Shown: piece by piece, positions 45,711-58,621 of the stretch
Layout of the letters: every line of letters begins with the position of its first letter
Position numbering within the stretch: position 1 is the first letter of the stretch
From: Laburnicola sp. R22_1
Taxonomy: Eukaryota > Ascomycota > Dothideomycetes > Pleosporales > Didymosphaeriaceae
DNA: 64,000 bases
Reading direction: 5' to 3'
NCBI GenBank assembly: GCA_014281115.1
Contig: JACONQ010000015.1
Span: 1,984,001 to 2,048,000 of the forward strand
Translations under genes and position numbers: made by a program
Notes under the pieces: model-generated
Database searches by the model: none
Seen by the model: the letters and a program-made list of their open reading frames with translations, nothing else
Told to the model about the DNA's origin: nothing

Positions 45711-47574
45711 ACGTGGTTTACTAGCGAGTAACCCACACTAGTATACGCGCTACCTTTGCCAAGACCCCACTAAACCATTTTATTTATTATTAGACTGCGT
45801 CGCAATACTACTTAAAAATATATACTAAGTTAATACATCTAATTTAGATTCTTTCTCTTTAACTCCCTAGCAGGTTTGCGCATTATGTCTAGGTTGTCTA
45901 TAAATACCACAACGCTGTTAAGTTAATAGCCCTATTGCAGCGCGACTAGTACCTAATAACTATTTACTCTTCTTCTGTCTACTAGCGTTCTTAGAAGTGA
46001 CTAGCTAAGATCTCTCTGCTACTATAAGTAATCCCTAATACTAGATATACCTTCTTTTACGCGATTTTCGCCTTGTAGTCTTCTTAATTGTCTTGCGAAG
46101 ACCTGTAATTTTATTTAACACTAGTACCTAACTATGCATTGCACTTAGAGCGTCTTTTTTAAGCTTCTTAAGTACCTACATAGTTAAAGTTAGTGATGAA
46201 TTAAAGTGATCTCTAATTCTCTTGCGGACTAGTATTAATTGCGCCTTAAATTCGTGTAGGTTACTTAGTGTTTTAGACTCCTAGGTGGTAGGCTCTTTAA
46301 TAGGCAGACTAGGTGTACGAATATAGATGTTAAGGTGCTGCAACACCTTCTCTGAATTTAATAGGACTAGCCCAGCACCGCAAAAACCACCCTTAATTGT
46401 CTTTGTAAAGAAAACCTTCAAAAACGCGATTGTAAAGGCTGGAAGGAACTTAATCTTTATAATATAGGTTATTAGCTAACGCGCTAAGCCTAAGATCTTA
46501 GCACTATATGCCTTCTTTAGCAGAAAGAAATAGCCTATATCTAACAGCTGCAGTAGATGTGACAAATATAGCGGTATATAGAGAGTAATAATCTTATGTT
46601 CTTTATAGTAATTCTAGAACTTAATTAAGTTATAGCTCTTATAGCTATTAATAACTAGTAGCTAATAGGTTCCTTTGGCGCGTCCTTTTATATGCGCATT
46701 AAAGTGTTTTAACTACGCGATACTGAGCTCGTTGTTTGTCTAGCCGTTCTCGCTAACAGCAATTACCCAATCGCTAGGAATTAACGCATCTTTGTACTAG
46801 GTGGAGATGTGACGCTTGCCGGCATAGATAATAAAGGGAGGAATTGTCTATCTAGTAGCGCAGATACCCTGGATTACTATAATTCACTAGCAGTCGCCTG
46901 GCTATATTAATTTGGGTTTCGCACGCCTCTCTAATACTGTAACCATAAGCTAAGACTCTATAACCCCTATTAGGAAGCCTAATTTATTAAAGTTATAGGT
47001 GTCCTTATCCGTAATGCCGTACTTAACTTTAATGCCCTCTACAAGCTTAAACCACGCGTTTATAACCTTAGAATCTTTTTATTATGTCCTCTAGTTATTG
47101 TATAACTAAGACTAACGCGTTTTAACTTTACGTCTGCGCTTAATAAACCTATCTGTCTAGTTAATACTAATAGGTGGCTTTCCTCTTTATAAACGTAGTG
47201 AATTGGCCATTATGCGTATTATAAGCTTTGTAGGAGAGAATCCACGCGTGTCTAGCTTAATTATACAATTAACAAGCGCCTGCTCCTTAAGGAGAGTAAA
47301 ATTCTTTAATTTAGGTAGGTTATAGCGTCGTGCAGTTATTGTATTGTGTCTTTAATTAAGCGTTCTACGATTAATATTATATAGCCCTGCTGCTGCTCGC
47401 TCTGTAAGATTTGGGTCTTGTTTAATAGCTCTAATAGCAATAAGTAATCAAGCTTTATTAGATGGCTTAGAAGATATAGTAAGTGGTTGTATTATAATAG
47501 TATTGTTGGTGATGGTGGAGTCTTGGCAAAGGTAGTGCGCTTACTAGTGTGGGTTACTCGCTAGTAAACCACGT
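45711..47574 (-). mobile_element. E, pogo/Fot1-like transposon inserted in the F intron
   Basis: 1864 bp with ends ACGTGGTTTACTAGCGAGTA and its complement ending CCACGT, flanked by TA (45709-45710 and 47575-47576). The inverted repeat reaches about 60 bp (to GCCAAGAC). CTAGT occurs at 47544 and 47561, 17 bp apart. Transposase on the minus strand, opposite to F. Confidence 0.93.
45825..47516 (-). pseudogene. Transposase of element E, RIP-broken
   Basis: A minus-strand frame with no net shift from end to end. The N-terminal helix-turn-helix reads LTERAAAGLYNINRRTLN, then LKNFTLLKEQALVNCIIKLD and TRGFSPTKLIIRIMA (the CENP-B-type second helix domain). The central core is badly decayed, with many stops. 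The C-terminal knuckle is readable at about 45870-45915 (RCGIYRQPRHNAQTC; one Cys now Tyr), then ESKLDVLT and TAG at 45825-45827. No ATG survives at the expected start; 47516 is the first readable codon of the family-like text. Confidence 0.8.
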
Positions 47575-48370
47575 TATATAATATATATATATATTATATT
47601 TTTTTATAATCTTATTCTTTATACTAATTATAACTAGGCTGGAAATTTCAACAGGATAATTCGAAGATCCACGGAACTCCACAGGTGAAAAGGTGGTTTT
47701 CTAGGAATAAAGTCTTTGTTTTTGGGCATCCACCCTATTTACTAGACTTAAATCCTATATAAAACGTTTGGAGTCTATTAAAAGATAGGCTAGGAAAAAG
47801 AAATAGGGCTTCTTTAGGCTTTGGCACTAGTAAATCTAGTGTAGAAGCCTTTAAAGGAGCTATATAAGAGGAGTGGGATTTAATTCCACAGGAGGCTATA
47901 GATTATTATATACTATCTTTGCCTAAGCGTTATAATGACGTTATAGAGGCTAATGGATGGTATACTAAGTACTAGTTATATATTATTTACTAGTTCTATC
48001 TAATTGTTTAATTTTAATTAACTTTTATCATTTTACTTATAATTATTATTTCTATAAACAGACCTATAATAAAAATTAGGTTATATAGTCCTTATAGAGT
48101 GATCTATGATATATATAAGTTATAGAATTTTTCTACGTAGAAAAAAGTTATATAGGATTAAAATTTTAAGAAAAAAATTCCCTTAACTTTATTAAGATAC
48201 CTCTAGTTAGCGCTAATTGCTAAGCTCTTACTAACTATTTATACTAAATCTCATAAACCGTCTCCTTACAACGGTATACTTTTTATTTGTATAGTATTAA
48301 AACTCACCTAGTTATATAACTTTTAAAAAGGTATCTTTTTACTACGCGCTTTTTTTGTGTCACCCTACTG

Positions 48371-48640
48371 TAGTATAAGGCAACCTATATTATAAGGCTT
48401 ATCCTACCTTTAATTCTAGGCTTCTACTTAAGAAGATGCGTATTCTCCTTAATATAATAATCTAACTCTATAGTAGCCATCTACTTACTATATAGGTCTT
48501 TAATATAAACTATATAGTTTTTAATATTAAGTAGTATCTAACTATTATACCTAGCTATGTTATTTGCGTCTCCTAGATAGAGGCGTAATACTATATATCT
48601 AGTAGCAATAGTGTCTTTAAGGTAAGAAATAGATATAGTA
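48371..48640. other. AT-rich sequence between F and repeat G
   Basis: Nothing recognised. TA-rich, with stops in all frames. Confidence 0.4.
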
Positions 48641-48923
48641 ACTAACCTTAAGGTCTTAACTAGTAATTAAATATTTACAAAAATACAAAAGGAGTATAAA
48701 TAGGCGATTTATATCTAGTCGCGTATTTTATTCTATATAAGTAGTAGCTACACATTATATTATTATTAACTTTAGTGCCTAGTATAATTTATAATTAACT
48801 ACCTATAGTATAAGGGGCTAATTTGCACGTGCTAATAAACAGTCCCTAATCTATCTTATTACTTTACCTTTTTAAATACGTTTTTAGCACACTTATAGCT
48901 TTTCCTTATAACGTTGTACTATA

Positions 48924-50772
48924 ACATGGATGGCAAGCGAGCGGCGCAGGCAAGCGAGCGGCGCACCCCATCAACTTTCGCACCCGCTCTAAACGCGTCC
49001 TACAACAACTCCACGCCACAACACTCAAATGGCTTTAAAGGAAGCAGATGTTCAGCTTGCCATCTTTTCAATCAATACTAGCCAGATCCAAAGCAACCAA
49101 GCTGCTGCAGCAGTCTACAATGTACCCAAAACAACGCTCCGCCGCCAACGCGCTAGGAGACCTACGCGACGCGATTGCCAGCCCAACTCAAAGAAGCTCA
49201 CCCAGCTAGAAGAGGAGGTGATAATTCGTCATATACTTAATCTAGACCTACGTGGATTTTCGCCTACCTACTTAGCAATTCGCGATATGGCAGATAAGCT
49301 GCTAGCTGCGCGCGGCGCAGGCCAGGTTGGACAGAAGTGGCCAGCCAACTTTGTTAGGCGTACAGACTCTCTTAAGACGTGTTTTAACCGAGCCTACAAT
49401 AGACAGAGAGCTCTCTATGAGGATCCTATCCTAATTAGCGCCTAGTTCAAGCTTGTAGAGCAGACTAAGGCCAGGTACAGCATCTGCGATAAGGACGTCT
49501 ACAATTTTGATAAGGCTGGCTTCATAATAGGCAAGATTACAACTCAGCTCGTTGTTACAGGGTTAGAGAGGAGAGGCCAGCCAAAGGCTGTCCAGCCTAG
49601 GAACCGCGAGTGGGTGACACTTGTCCAAGCAATCAACGCTGCTGGCTGGGCTATCCCACCGTTTATCATCTTTGCTAGCCAGCACCACCTATCTGCTTAG
49701 TACGAGGAGGATATCCCGCGCGATTGGGCTATATCTCTTAGCGACAACGGCTGGACGACGAACGAGCTTGGAGTTGAGTGGCTAAAGCACTTTATCAAGC
49801 ATACAGAGACCTAGATTGTTAGCACGCATAGGCTGCTTATCCTTGATAGCCATACAAGCCACCACTCTTTTAAATTTCAACAGCTCTGCAAGGAGAACAA
49901 CATCTACACGCTCTACATGCCGCCTCACTCCTCGCATCTACTGCAGCCACTTAATATGGGCTGCTTCTCGCTGTTAAAGCGCGCGTACAGCCGAGAGGTT
50001 AAGGCTCTAATCCATAACTACATCAACCACATCACAAAGCTTGAATTCCTGCCAGCCTTTAAGACAGCCTTTAAGCAATCATTTACATCAGCCAATATCT
50101 GTTCAGCCTTTTAAGGCGCAGGCCTTGTTCCTCTCCAGCCTAAAGCTGTTCTGTCAAAGCTGGATGTGCAGCTTCGTACGCCTTCACCAGCTGCTCTGCC
50201 AGAGGCTCTCTGGGAAGCCAAAACGCCGAGCAACATACGTGAGCTTGAGGCTCAATCAACTCTAATCCGTGAGCGCGTTCAACGGCACAAGAGCTCCTCG
50301 CCTGCCTCTATTATTCAGGCGATTAATCAACTTAAGAAGGGTGCTAAAGTAATAATGCTCTCAGCTAAGCTTATGCGCGATCGGATTACTAGCCTTAAGA
50401 GAGCCAATAAGGCAGCAACTAAGCGTAGACAGCGCAAAAAGAAGCGGATACAGAAGCAGGGGACCTTAACAAAGGGAGAGGGAGAGAATATACTTGCTCA
50501 AAAGGCAGCTAACCAGCAGATAGAGCATGAACAGCGTCAAAGTGGAGAGCGATCAGGCCTAAGCCGCCAGGCTCTGGCGCGCTGCACAAGGTGCAGAGAG
50601 CTTGGGCATAACTCACGTACGTGCAAAAAAGATACTTTAAATACTGCTTAATCTATTGTATCAAAATCTATATAGTATATTATATTGTGGTTGAGCTGCG
50701 CGACTTCAAAGGTGCGAAAAGTTGATGGGGTGCGCCGCTCGCTTGCCTGCGCCGCTCGCTTGCCATCCATGT
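48924..50772 (+). mobile_element. P, pogo/Fot1-like transposon, near intact (1849 bp)
   Basis: Inverted repeats of about 60 bp, nearly perfect (ACATGGATGGCAAGCGAGCG on the left; complement on the right). Each contains GGCAAGCGAGCGGCGCA twice in direct tandem (48932-48948, 48949-48965), exactly 17 bp per unit. Flanked by TA (48922-48923, 50773-50774). High GC compared with surroundings and few RIP changes, so it is among the youngest insertions in the window. Confidence 0.97.
49029..50651 (+). pseudogene. Transposase of element P, four stops from intact
   Basis: One frame of 541 codons. ATG at 49029 (MALKEADVQLAIFSINTSQI). Pipsqueak-type helix-turn-helix (AAAAVYNVPKTTLRRQRARR, residues about 27-46) and CENP-B-type domain to about 130. 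Core: YNFDKAGFIIG (first Asp), [31 protein letters not shown] (second Asp), [18 protein letters not shown] (third position Asn; element A has Asp). The basic region TKRRQRKKKRIQKQG is followed by a CCHC zinc knuckle at residues about 519-532 (CTRCRELGHNSRTC), intact. Stops at 49443 (TAG), 49698 (TAG), 49812 (TAG) and 50112 (TAA). The TAGs fit RIP of TGG or CAG. Not functional as read. Confidence 0.94.
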
Positions 50773-50805
50773 TATACTAAAAGGTCTGCGATGTTTCTCT
50801 TTCTA

Positions 50806-52160
50806 ATATTCTAAATATAGAACTAAATAGTTTTATATAAAGGCGTTTTATTATTATACTTTTTATAGAAGGTAATATATTATCTTATTGCGCAGGTACG
50901 CTTATTATGTAGATAGTTAGAAGACTAATAACCTTTCTTATAGCACACACAATACTTCTTTAGTCTTATATAAATATTATTTAATTAGAATCTATATTAT
51001 AATAATAATAGTATAAATTATTTATAAAATTCTTATTTATAAGTGTCTAGTAATTTTGCTCTTTATATAAAAAAGTTATATTTGCGATTAGTGTAGTATA
51101 TATTAGCCTCTTATAGGTACTAATTAGATTAGTAATTAATTATAACTTAGATTAACATATAGAGATTAGTAAATAGAGCTTTATAGGTAGACTTAGGAGT
51201 AAATATAGCCTACTCTAGCTCTAGATATCTATAGTATACTTATATAATAGTAGTATAAAGAGAAACTTTTCTAGTAAAGTCTATACTTAATACTCTCTAT
51301 ATAAGGGTAAGCCTATTAATTATTATCTCTAGGACTTTATATAGGCTTTTATTAGAGTTCTTACACTAATATTATATAAAAGTTATTATAGTCTACTCTG
51401 TCTAATACTAGTTATAGTTAATAGTAGTATTAAAGTAACTATTAAGTGCTTTATATAAGCACTTCTATAATTATCTAGAGTAGATAGTATAGAGGTAATA
51501 CTATACTACACAGCTAGTAAGGACATCTAGAAATATATCTAGGTATTAATCCTTAGCAATATCTAGGCGTCTATATAGATCTATAAAGATTCTAGTCTTA
51601 TCTACTAAAGTATTATATAGAGCTCTAGTATAGTTATTATTCTTATTCTATACCTTTTAGAATTAGATTATCTTATTAGCTAGAATTCTCTAAGGAGATA
51701 GGTTATACTTAGGCAAAAGCTTATATAGGTTAAATTATAGTATAGGCTTAGTCTATATAGATTAGTATAGTGCTTATAATTCGCGTTTCACTAGTAGTAG
51801 CTCTAGTATATACAGTATTTAATAATTACTAGTAGATAGGTAAAATAGTAGTTAGGTACTATATATAAAGAGTAGTGGTTTATTTAGTTATTTATACAAA
51901 TAAGATTATTTATACTACTTATATAAAGGTTCTCTTAAGATATCTATAAGGACCTATAGTTGTATAAGTACCTATAGTTATATAGGTACCTATAGTAGCA
52001 GTAGCTTACTCTATTTAGATTTGTGCGATAGTCTAATTAGCTTAGATATCTTTAAAATTAGCCTTAGTGTTTGCATATAAAGAGTTAAGTAAGCTAGCAA
52101 AGGTCGTAATATATAAGTAATATTTATATTGCCTTAGGAATAACCAAACTATAGTTAAGT
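50806..52160. other. AT-rich region with an unidentified minus-strand coding relic
   Basis: On the minus strand at about 51150-51660, text such as LVDKTRIFIDLYRRLDIAKD and YLDIFLDVLTSCVVQYYLY reads with few stops. This suggests an old coding region I cannot assign. A GTACCTATAGTTRTATAG repeat of about 21 bp occurs three times at 51950-51995. The remainder is featureless. Confidence 0.35.
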
Positions 52161-52165
52161 GTTCT

Positions 52166-52446
52166 ATCGCCCACACTGCTCCCGCAGTTGTGACTCCGCG
52201 GTCTACTGCAGCTCTCTAACAGTTTACTAGTTAAGAGATAATATATAACTTAGTTATACTAAATAGTAAACTATCTATTAACTACTATTAATAATATTGC
52301 TGTAAAGAAAGTTAATAATAAAATTATTATTATTTTATATATATTTTATTACTACTACTATGTGCTAGGTACTAGGTTTTAGTGCCTTCTATTTTACTCC
52401 TCTCTATGTATAGTGCGAACTTAACCTTAGTTAGAATCTCCACATA
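52166..52446 (-). repeat. Family A LTR-like repeat, minus orientation, best bounded copy
   Basis: It begins TGTTCTATCGCCCACACTGC and ends CTCCACATAACA: TGTT...AACA, about 280 bp, as expected for an LTR. Beyond AACA the sequence AAAGATATTTAATA resembles that next to other copies, so the true end may lie slightly further out. Confidence 0.72.
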
Positions 52447-52460
52447 ACAAAGATATTTAA

Positions 52461-53144
52461 TATTTAATATTACCTTAGGCTACTTTATATAGTTTACTAG
52501 TACTTATAGCTCTAGTATTTATTTTTAGTGTAATACTCTTTTCTCCTAGAACTGTAGTAAGCTCTCTTCTAAATATATAGTTTAACTTTAAAAAATAGTA
52601 TTCTTCCTATTCTTTGAAGTCTTTCTAAAAAATTCTAAAAAAACTATCCCGTTTTAGTATAATATATAATAATTAGTTATAGTATATATTGCGTATAATT
52701 ATATTTCTAATAGGGAGGGATTATTTACTACATTAATCTTATTCTTTTAGTACTTAGGTCTTCTTTTCTTGCGCAATATTACCTCTAATATTTCTATTCT
52801 TTTAGTATACTTATTATATAGTCTAGTATATTTAGATATATTAGTGTTGCCTTATAAAGTAGAGATAGTAATGGTAAAGGCTTTATATAAAGTAATAGTA
52901 GGAGAAGTTATTATATAACTAGTTTGTTTAATAGGTTAGTTATATAAAGGATTACGCTTTATTAGGGTTTATTATTATTTAACTATATATTTGTATAGTT
53001 ACTAGTAGTATACTTAGTGTACTATTTCTTCTTAAATCTTATATAGTAGTGATATCTACTTACTAACTTAATAAAACAGTTAATTTACTATCTTTAAAAA
53101 TAAGAATAGGTTTTATATATTTTATAGAATTACTTCCTTTATTT
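52461..53144. other. AT-rich degraded sequence, nothing identified
   Basis: It lies between family A and repeat G copy 3. No coding relic or repeat recognised. Confidence 0.4.
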
Positions 53145-54665
<1,521 letters not shown>

Positions 54666-54794
54666 CTAACATAGCAGTATTAACAATAGTAGTTAATAGA
54701 TAGTTAGGTATAACTAAGTTATATATTATCTCTTAACTAGTAGACTATTAGAGAGCTATAGTAGACTATAAAGTCGCAACTATAGGAGTAGGGT
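54666..54794 (+). repeat. Family A LTR-like fragment
   Basis: Second half of the terminal repeat (TAGCAGTATTAACAATAGTA to AGTCGCAACTATAGGAG). It is cut where the 772-bp duplication starts. Confidence 0.65.
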
Positions 54795-56330
54795 CGGCTT
54801 GCCAAACACCCTTTTTAACTTTTTTTAGTTTAAGGTTAAAGTAGATTAAGATAGAAGGTTATATATACTATATATAGCACCTAATTCTAATTAAAAACTA
54901 ATCTTAAATATTACCTAATATTGCAATAATAGTTTAAGTCTTAAACTTACCTACACTCTGCCTATACCTTATAAGCTTTCTATTTACGCAAGATTTACTT
55001 ATACTATATATAGCCTATTTAAATTATTACTATTAGTATTATTAACTATCTATACTTACACGCCGCTTATGCAGCGTACTTACTTAGATAAGCTAATACT
55101 ACTATAATAGCTAGAAGAATCTTATAAATCTATATAATACTTTTACTATATTAGAGCTTATTAATAAAAACCTTATTTTTTTGGCGTCTTTTACTAAAAA
55201 ATTCTGTTACTACAAAGAAGTAATTACGCCTACTAGAGTAGGAATTTAACCATATAGTCCTTTATAAACTAGATAAGCTACTAACCTAACTAGTATACTA
55301 GAACTACCTTATAGATAGTTAAGTATACCTATCTCTTACGCTAGATAAGTATTTAATAAATAAAATAGAACTCTAATATAGTTACCTTAAGGACAGCGTT
55401 ACAAATATTTAGTATATACTCTTTAGTATTAGTAAGTAAATTAGTATTAAATAATTTAGAGTTAATGCTTAAGTAAATAGTAGGGCGTAGAGTAATAGTA
55501 GGGGTTTTATTAAGTATAACCTTAATCTAATAATAGAGTAATAGTGTATTTAATACATATTATTATCGACTTGCTAAATACCTTTTTTAATCTATTTTTT
55601 TAGTTTAAGATAGAAGGTTATTATATACTATGTACGGCACCTAATTCTAATTAAAGACTAATCTTAAATACTACCTAACAACACGATAATTGTTTAAACT
55701 TACTCGCACCCTATCTATACCTTATAAGCTTCTAACCTATGCAAGATTTACTTACGCTATATATAGCACACCTGGCTTATTACTATTATTATTATTATTA
55801 GTTATTCTTGCTCGCACCGCTATGCGGCATACTTGCTTAGATAAGCTAACTTAATAGCGATAACAGCGATAATAGCTAGGAGGATCTTGCAGATTTATGC
55901 AATGCTTTCGCCACCTTATAGCTTATTAACAAATACTTTATTGTTCTCTTTTTGCGTCCTCTGCTAGATTCTATTACTAATAAGAAGTAATTATATCTAC
56001 TAGAGTGAAAATTTAATCTTATAGTCCTTTGCAAACTAGATAAGCTGCCAACCTAACTAGTACACTAGAACTGCCTTATGGATAGTTAAGTATACCCGCC
56101 CCTTGTGCTAGATAAGTATTTGGATAAACAGAACTCTAGCGTAGTTACTTTAATAGTAGCGGCGCGTACCTTTAGTGTGTACTTTTTAGTAACAGCAAGT
56201 ACTTTTTTAGGAATAATATTAATGCCCAGAAGGATAGTAGGGCGTGAGGAGATAGTGGGAGATTTGTTAAGGACAATCTTAATGTGGTAATAGAGCGATA
56301 AACGTGTATCTAGTATGTGTTACTATTATC
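54795..56330 (+). repeat. 772-bp direct tandem duplication, two units
   Basis: Unit 1 starts at 54795 (CGGCTTGCCAAACACC), unit 2 at 55567 (CGACTTGCTAAATACC). The match continues through CACCTAATTCTAATTAAA, AACCTAACTAGTAYACTAGA and GTAGGGCGTRGAG to about 56330. Unit 2 keeps more G and C (GCTATGCGGCATACTTGC) than unit 1. No reading frame is conserved between the two. Head-to-tail LTRs of a lost element are possible. Confidence 0.75.
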
Positions 56331-56344
56331 CTACTTGTAAAGTA

Positions 56345-56700
56345 GTACGTATCTATTAATATATTAATTTATATTATTTGCAATAATCTAGATAGTAGTT
56401 TATAACTTAGAATAGTAAAGAAAGAATAAATAACTATAGCGTAATCGCGCTAAAGTTTTATCCCTCTTCTAAAGTTCTAAGTGGCCTCTTTATAAAAACT
56501 TTGCATGTGGGAGCTATGCACACTAAGATCGCCAAGCTCGCTTAGTAGTTCGAACGCGCTTTTTTTGTGATTACTACCTTTTTTTACGCTCTTTTTAATT
56601 ACTAAGCAGGGGGCTCTGCTTTTTTTTTGTTATGTTATTTAAGATAAAAGCCTTTATTATGCTATCTCTAGGTAGTTAATTTAACGCTACATACATATTA
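56345..56700 (+). repeat. About 340-bp direct repeat, left copy
   Basis: Pairs with 58622-58940 (shared AAGCTCGCTTAGYAGTT, TACGCTCTTTTTAATTACTA, CTCTGCTTTTTT and AGATAAAAGCCTTTATT). Element Q lies between the two copies. Confidence 0.75.
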
Positions 56701-56743
56701 CTCTTATACTATTTATAAGAAATAGTATATACCTATTAATATA

Positions 56744-58614
56744 ACGTACTTTATACTTACGTTGGACACTCTATTAAGTTAGACACTTTGCTAAGACCCT
56801 ATTAAAACGTACTATTAGCAATAGTATAACGCGATATCTTAACCATATAATAAACTACTAGCGTTAAAAGAAGCGTGTATATAGCTTGCAATCTAGACTA
56901 TTAAATAAGACGCGACACTCTCTTAGCAACACGCTGCAGCTATCTATAATGTCTCTTAAAGTATACTTAGTAACTAACGCGCTAGAAAGATGTTTAGACG
57001 CGACTACGCACCTAATAAAATAAGACTTACTATAAGAGAGGAGCAGGCGATTGTAGAGCATATACTTAATCTAGACGCGCGAGGATTTCTGCCTTAGCTT
57101 AATGCTATAAAAGATATGGCTGATTCTTTACTAACTGCACGCTACTATAAGCTAGTTGGCTAGAGGTAGCCTTATAACTTTGTTAAGCGCCAGCCAGAGC
57201 TTAAAGTTAAGTTTAATTAAAAGTACGACTATAAGAGAGCTCTCTAGGAGGATCCTAAGGTAATACAAGACTGGTTCCGGCTTGTGGAGAACAGAAAGGC
57301 CAAATATAGTATCCTAGATAAGGATACCTACAATTTTAATAAAGTAGGCTTTATAATAGGCATAATATTAACTAGAGTAGTAGTCATGGGCTCTAAGCAT
57401 CGAGGATAGCCAAAGTAGATACAGTAGAGTAATAGGAAGTGAACAATAGTTATCTAAGGCATTAATGCAACAGAGTAGTGGATCCCACCCTTTATTATTT
57501 TTAGGGGCAAGCACTACCTCTTCGCCTAGTATAAGAAAAAGGATCTACCTTATAATTAGGTTATTGTAGTCTCTAAGAACGGCTAGATAATAAATAAGCT
57601 TAGTTTATAGTGGCTAAAGCACTTTAATAAGCATATAAAGAGGCGTGTTATTAGCATAATATGTTTGCTTATTCTTAATAGCTATAAGAGTTACAACTTA
57701 TTTAAATTCAAATAGTATTACAAGAAGAGCAATATTGTTACTCTCTATATGTCCTCGCATTTGTCGCACCTCTTGCAGCCACTTAATATAGGCTGTTTCG
57801 CGCCTTTAAAAAAGGCGTATGGGCGCTAAGCTAAGGATTTAATGCGTAACCATATCATACACATTACTAAAATCGAGTTTCTACCTTGCTTTATTGCTGC
57901 TTTTAAGGCTTCGTTTACTAAAAGTAATATTAAAGGAGGCTTTTAAGGTGCTGGCCTAGTGCCCCACAACCTAGAAGCTGTAATATTGCAGCTTAACGTC
58001 TGCCTGCATACGCCTCCACTTTATACTATTTGCGATAGTATATAAGAGTCGCAAACTTCGCGAAATAGTACAGAACTTAGGTCGCAATTAATGCTAGTTA
58101 AGCAGAGAATTTAAAGGCATGTGGATAGTTCCCTAACTTATATAGTTAAGGCGATGGAAAAGCTCGTTAAAGACGCTAAGATAATAGGGCATTCTTTGGT
58201 ATTAATAACTAAACGCAACGCCAAACGTTAAGCTACTAATAAGGCCGCCACACGAAATAAATTATATAAAAGAAAGCGATTACAGTAAGAAGAAGTCCTT
58301 ATAATTAAAGAGGGCTAGCGACTAGCTACTCTAAAGGACTTTAGGGTGCGTAGTAATGGCAAGAAGGCAAAGAAGAGGGTGCGCACTAATAGAGATGAAT
58401 CCGCTTAATAGCGCTATAAACGCTATAATAAGTCTAGACATAATAAAATAACCTATAGACAGCTTATAGAAGTAGATTCTAAATAGTTTAGTCTATTTAG
58501 ACTATTAAAAATAGTTTATGTTAACTCTATACTATTGTGAATAGTATAGAACTTAGTAGGGTCTTGGCAAAGTGTCTAACTTAATAGAGTGTTCGACTCG
58601 AGTGCAAAGTACGT
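56744..58614 (+). mobile_element. Q, pogo/Fot1-like transposon (1871 bp), RIP-degraded
   Basis: Inverted repeats of about 60 bp starting ACGTACTTT (left) and ending AAAGTACGT (right), flanked by TA (56742-56743, 58615-58616). The inner part GACACTTTGC is shared by both ends. The right end is the clearer: the box TCGAGTCGAACAC and its decayed partner TTAAGTTAGACAC are 17 bp apart on the complement. Same family as 1-971. Confidence 0.93.
56858..58486 (+). pseudogene. Transposase of element Q, RIP-broken
   Basis: One frame to TAG at 58484. The start codon is lost; text begins near ALKEA. The CENP-B-type region reads IREEQAIVEHILNLDARGFL. Core: YNFNKVGFIIG (first Asp now Asn), LLILNSYKSYN (second now Asn), HLLQPLNIGCFAPLKKAYG (third Asn). 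All three catalytic acids are lost in this copy. Knuckle remnant YKRYNKSRHNKITY at about 58420-58460 with all Cys changed to Tyr. More than twenty-five stops. The ends of the frame (EVDSK) match 1-843. Confidence 0.9.
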
Positions 58615-58621
58615 TACTAAC

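Larger units (their letters stand above)
45662..47637 (+). other. Spliceosomal intron of F transposase, expanded by element E
   Basis: Donor GTAAGT at 45662, acceptor CTAG ending 47637, with a branch-like ACTAATTATAACTAG context just upstream. Joining the exons gives LLKRGWKFQQDN in frame. Without E the intron is about 110 bp, normal for fungi. Confidence 0.75.
44547..47975 (+). pseudogene. F transposase (Tc1-like DDE) with intron, split by X and E
   Basis: Segments are 44547-44906 (MEPKLSKLES, HTH-like ANTSNSTIATTLNKPLQSIK, then VTSREKRVINRDLTKSPKKT), 45194-45661, and 47638-47975. The second starts YLTKERAKRREF and holds the first catalytic motif IFSDESTIQRG; its frame is disturbed after 45421. 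It resumes as DPIKTRTFNNTEYIWEYLNP. The third, after an intron, reads WKFQQDNSKIHGTPQVKRWF (second catalytic Asp), PPYLLDLNPI-stop-NVW (third region), ending EANGWYTKY. Three or more stops and the X insertion inactivate it. Splice junction G|GTAAGT ... CTAG|GC restores GWKFQQD. Confidence 0.85.
44094..48370 (+). mobile_element. F, Tc1-like transposon with about 120-bp inverted repeats, carrying E and X
   Basis: Left end CAGTAGGGTGACACAAAAAA; right end TTTTTTTGTGTCACCCTACTG, flanked by TA (44092-44093 and 48371-48372). The inverted repeat runs about 120 bp (shared TTAAAAGTTATATAACTA and AAAAAGTATAC). Without E it is about 2.4 kb, and without X about 2.1 kb. Different family from M1/M2. Only mildly RIP-affected compared with its surroundings. 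Confidence 0.92.
48641..50805 (+). repeat. Repeat G, copy 2, partial, interrupted by element P
   Basis: Bases about 48780-48922 match the last part of repeat G (TATAAGGGGCTAATTTGCAC, then ACGTTGTACTA). The match resumes after P at 50775 (CTAAAAGGTCTGCGATGTTTC). The empty-site sequence is seen at 3268-3290 and 54630-54650. Confidence 0.75.

Noticed and set aside
56105..56290. 61-aa open frame in the second 772-bp unit
   Set aside because: Not conserved in the first unit, no motif.
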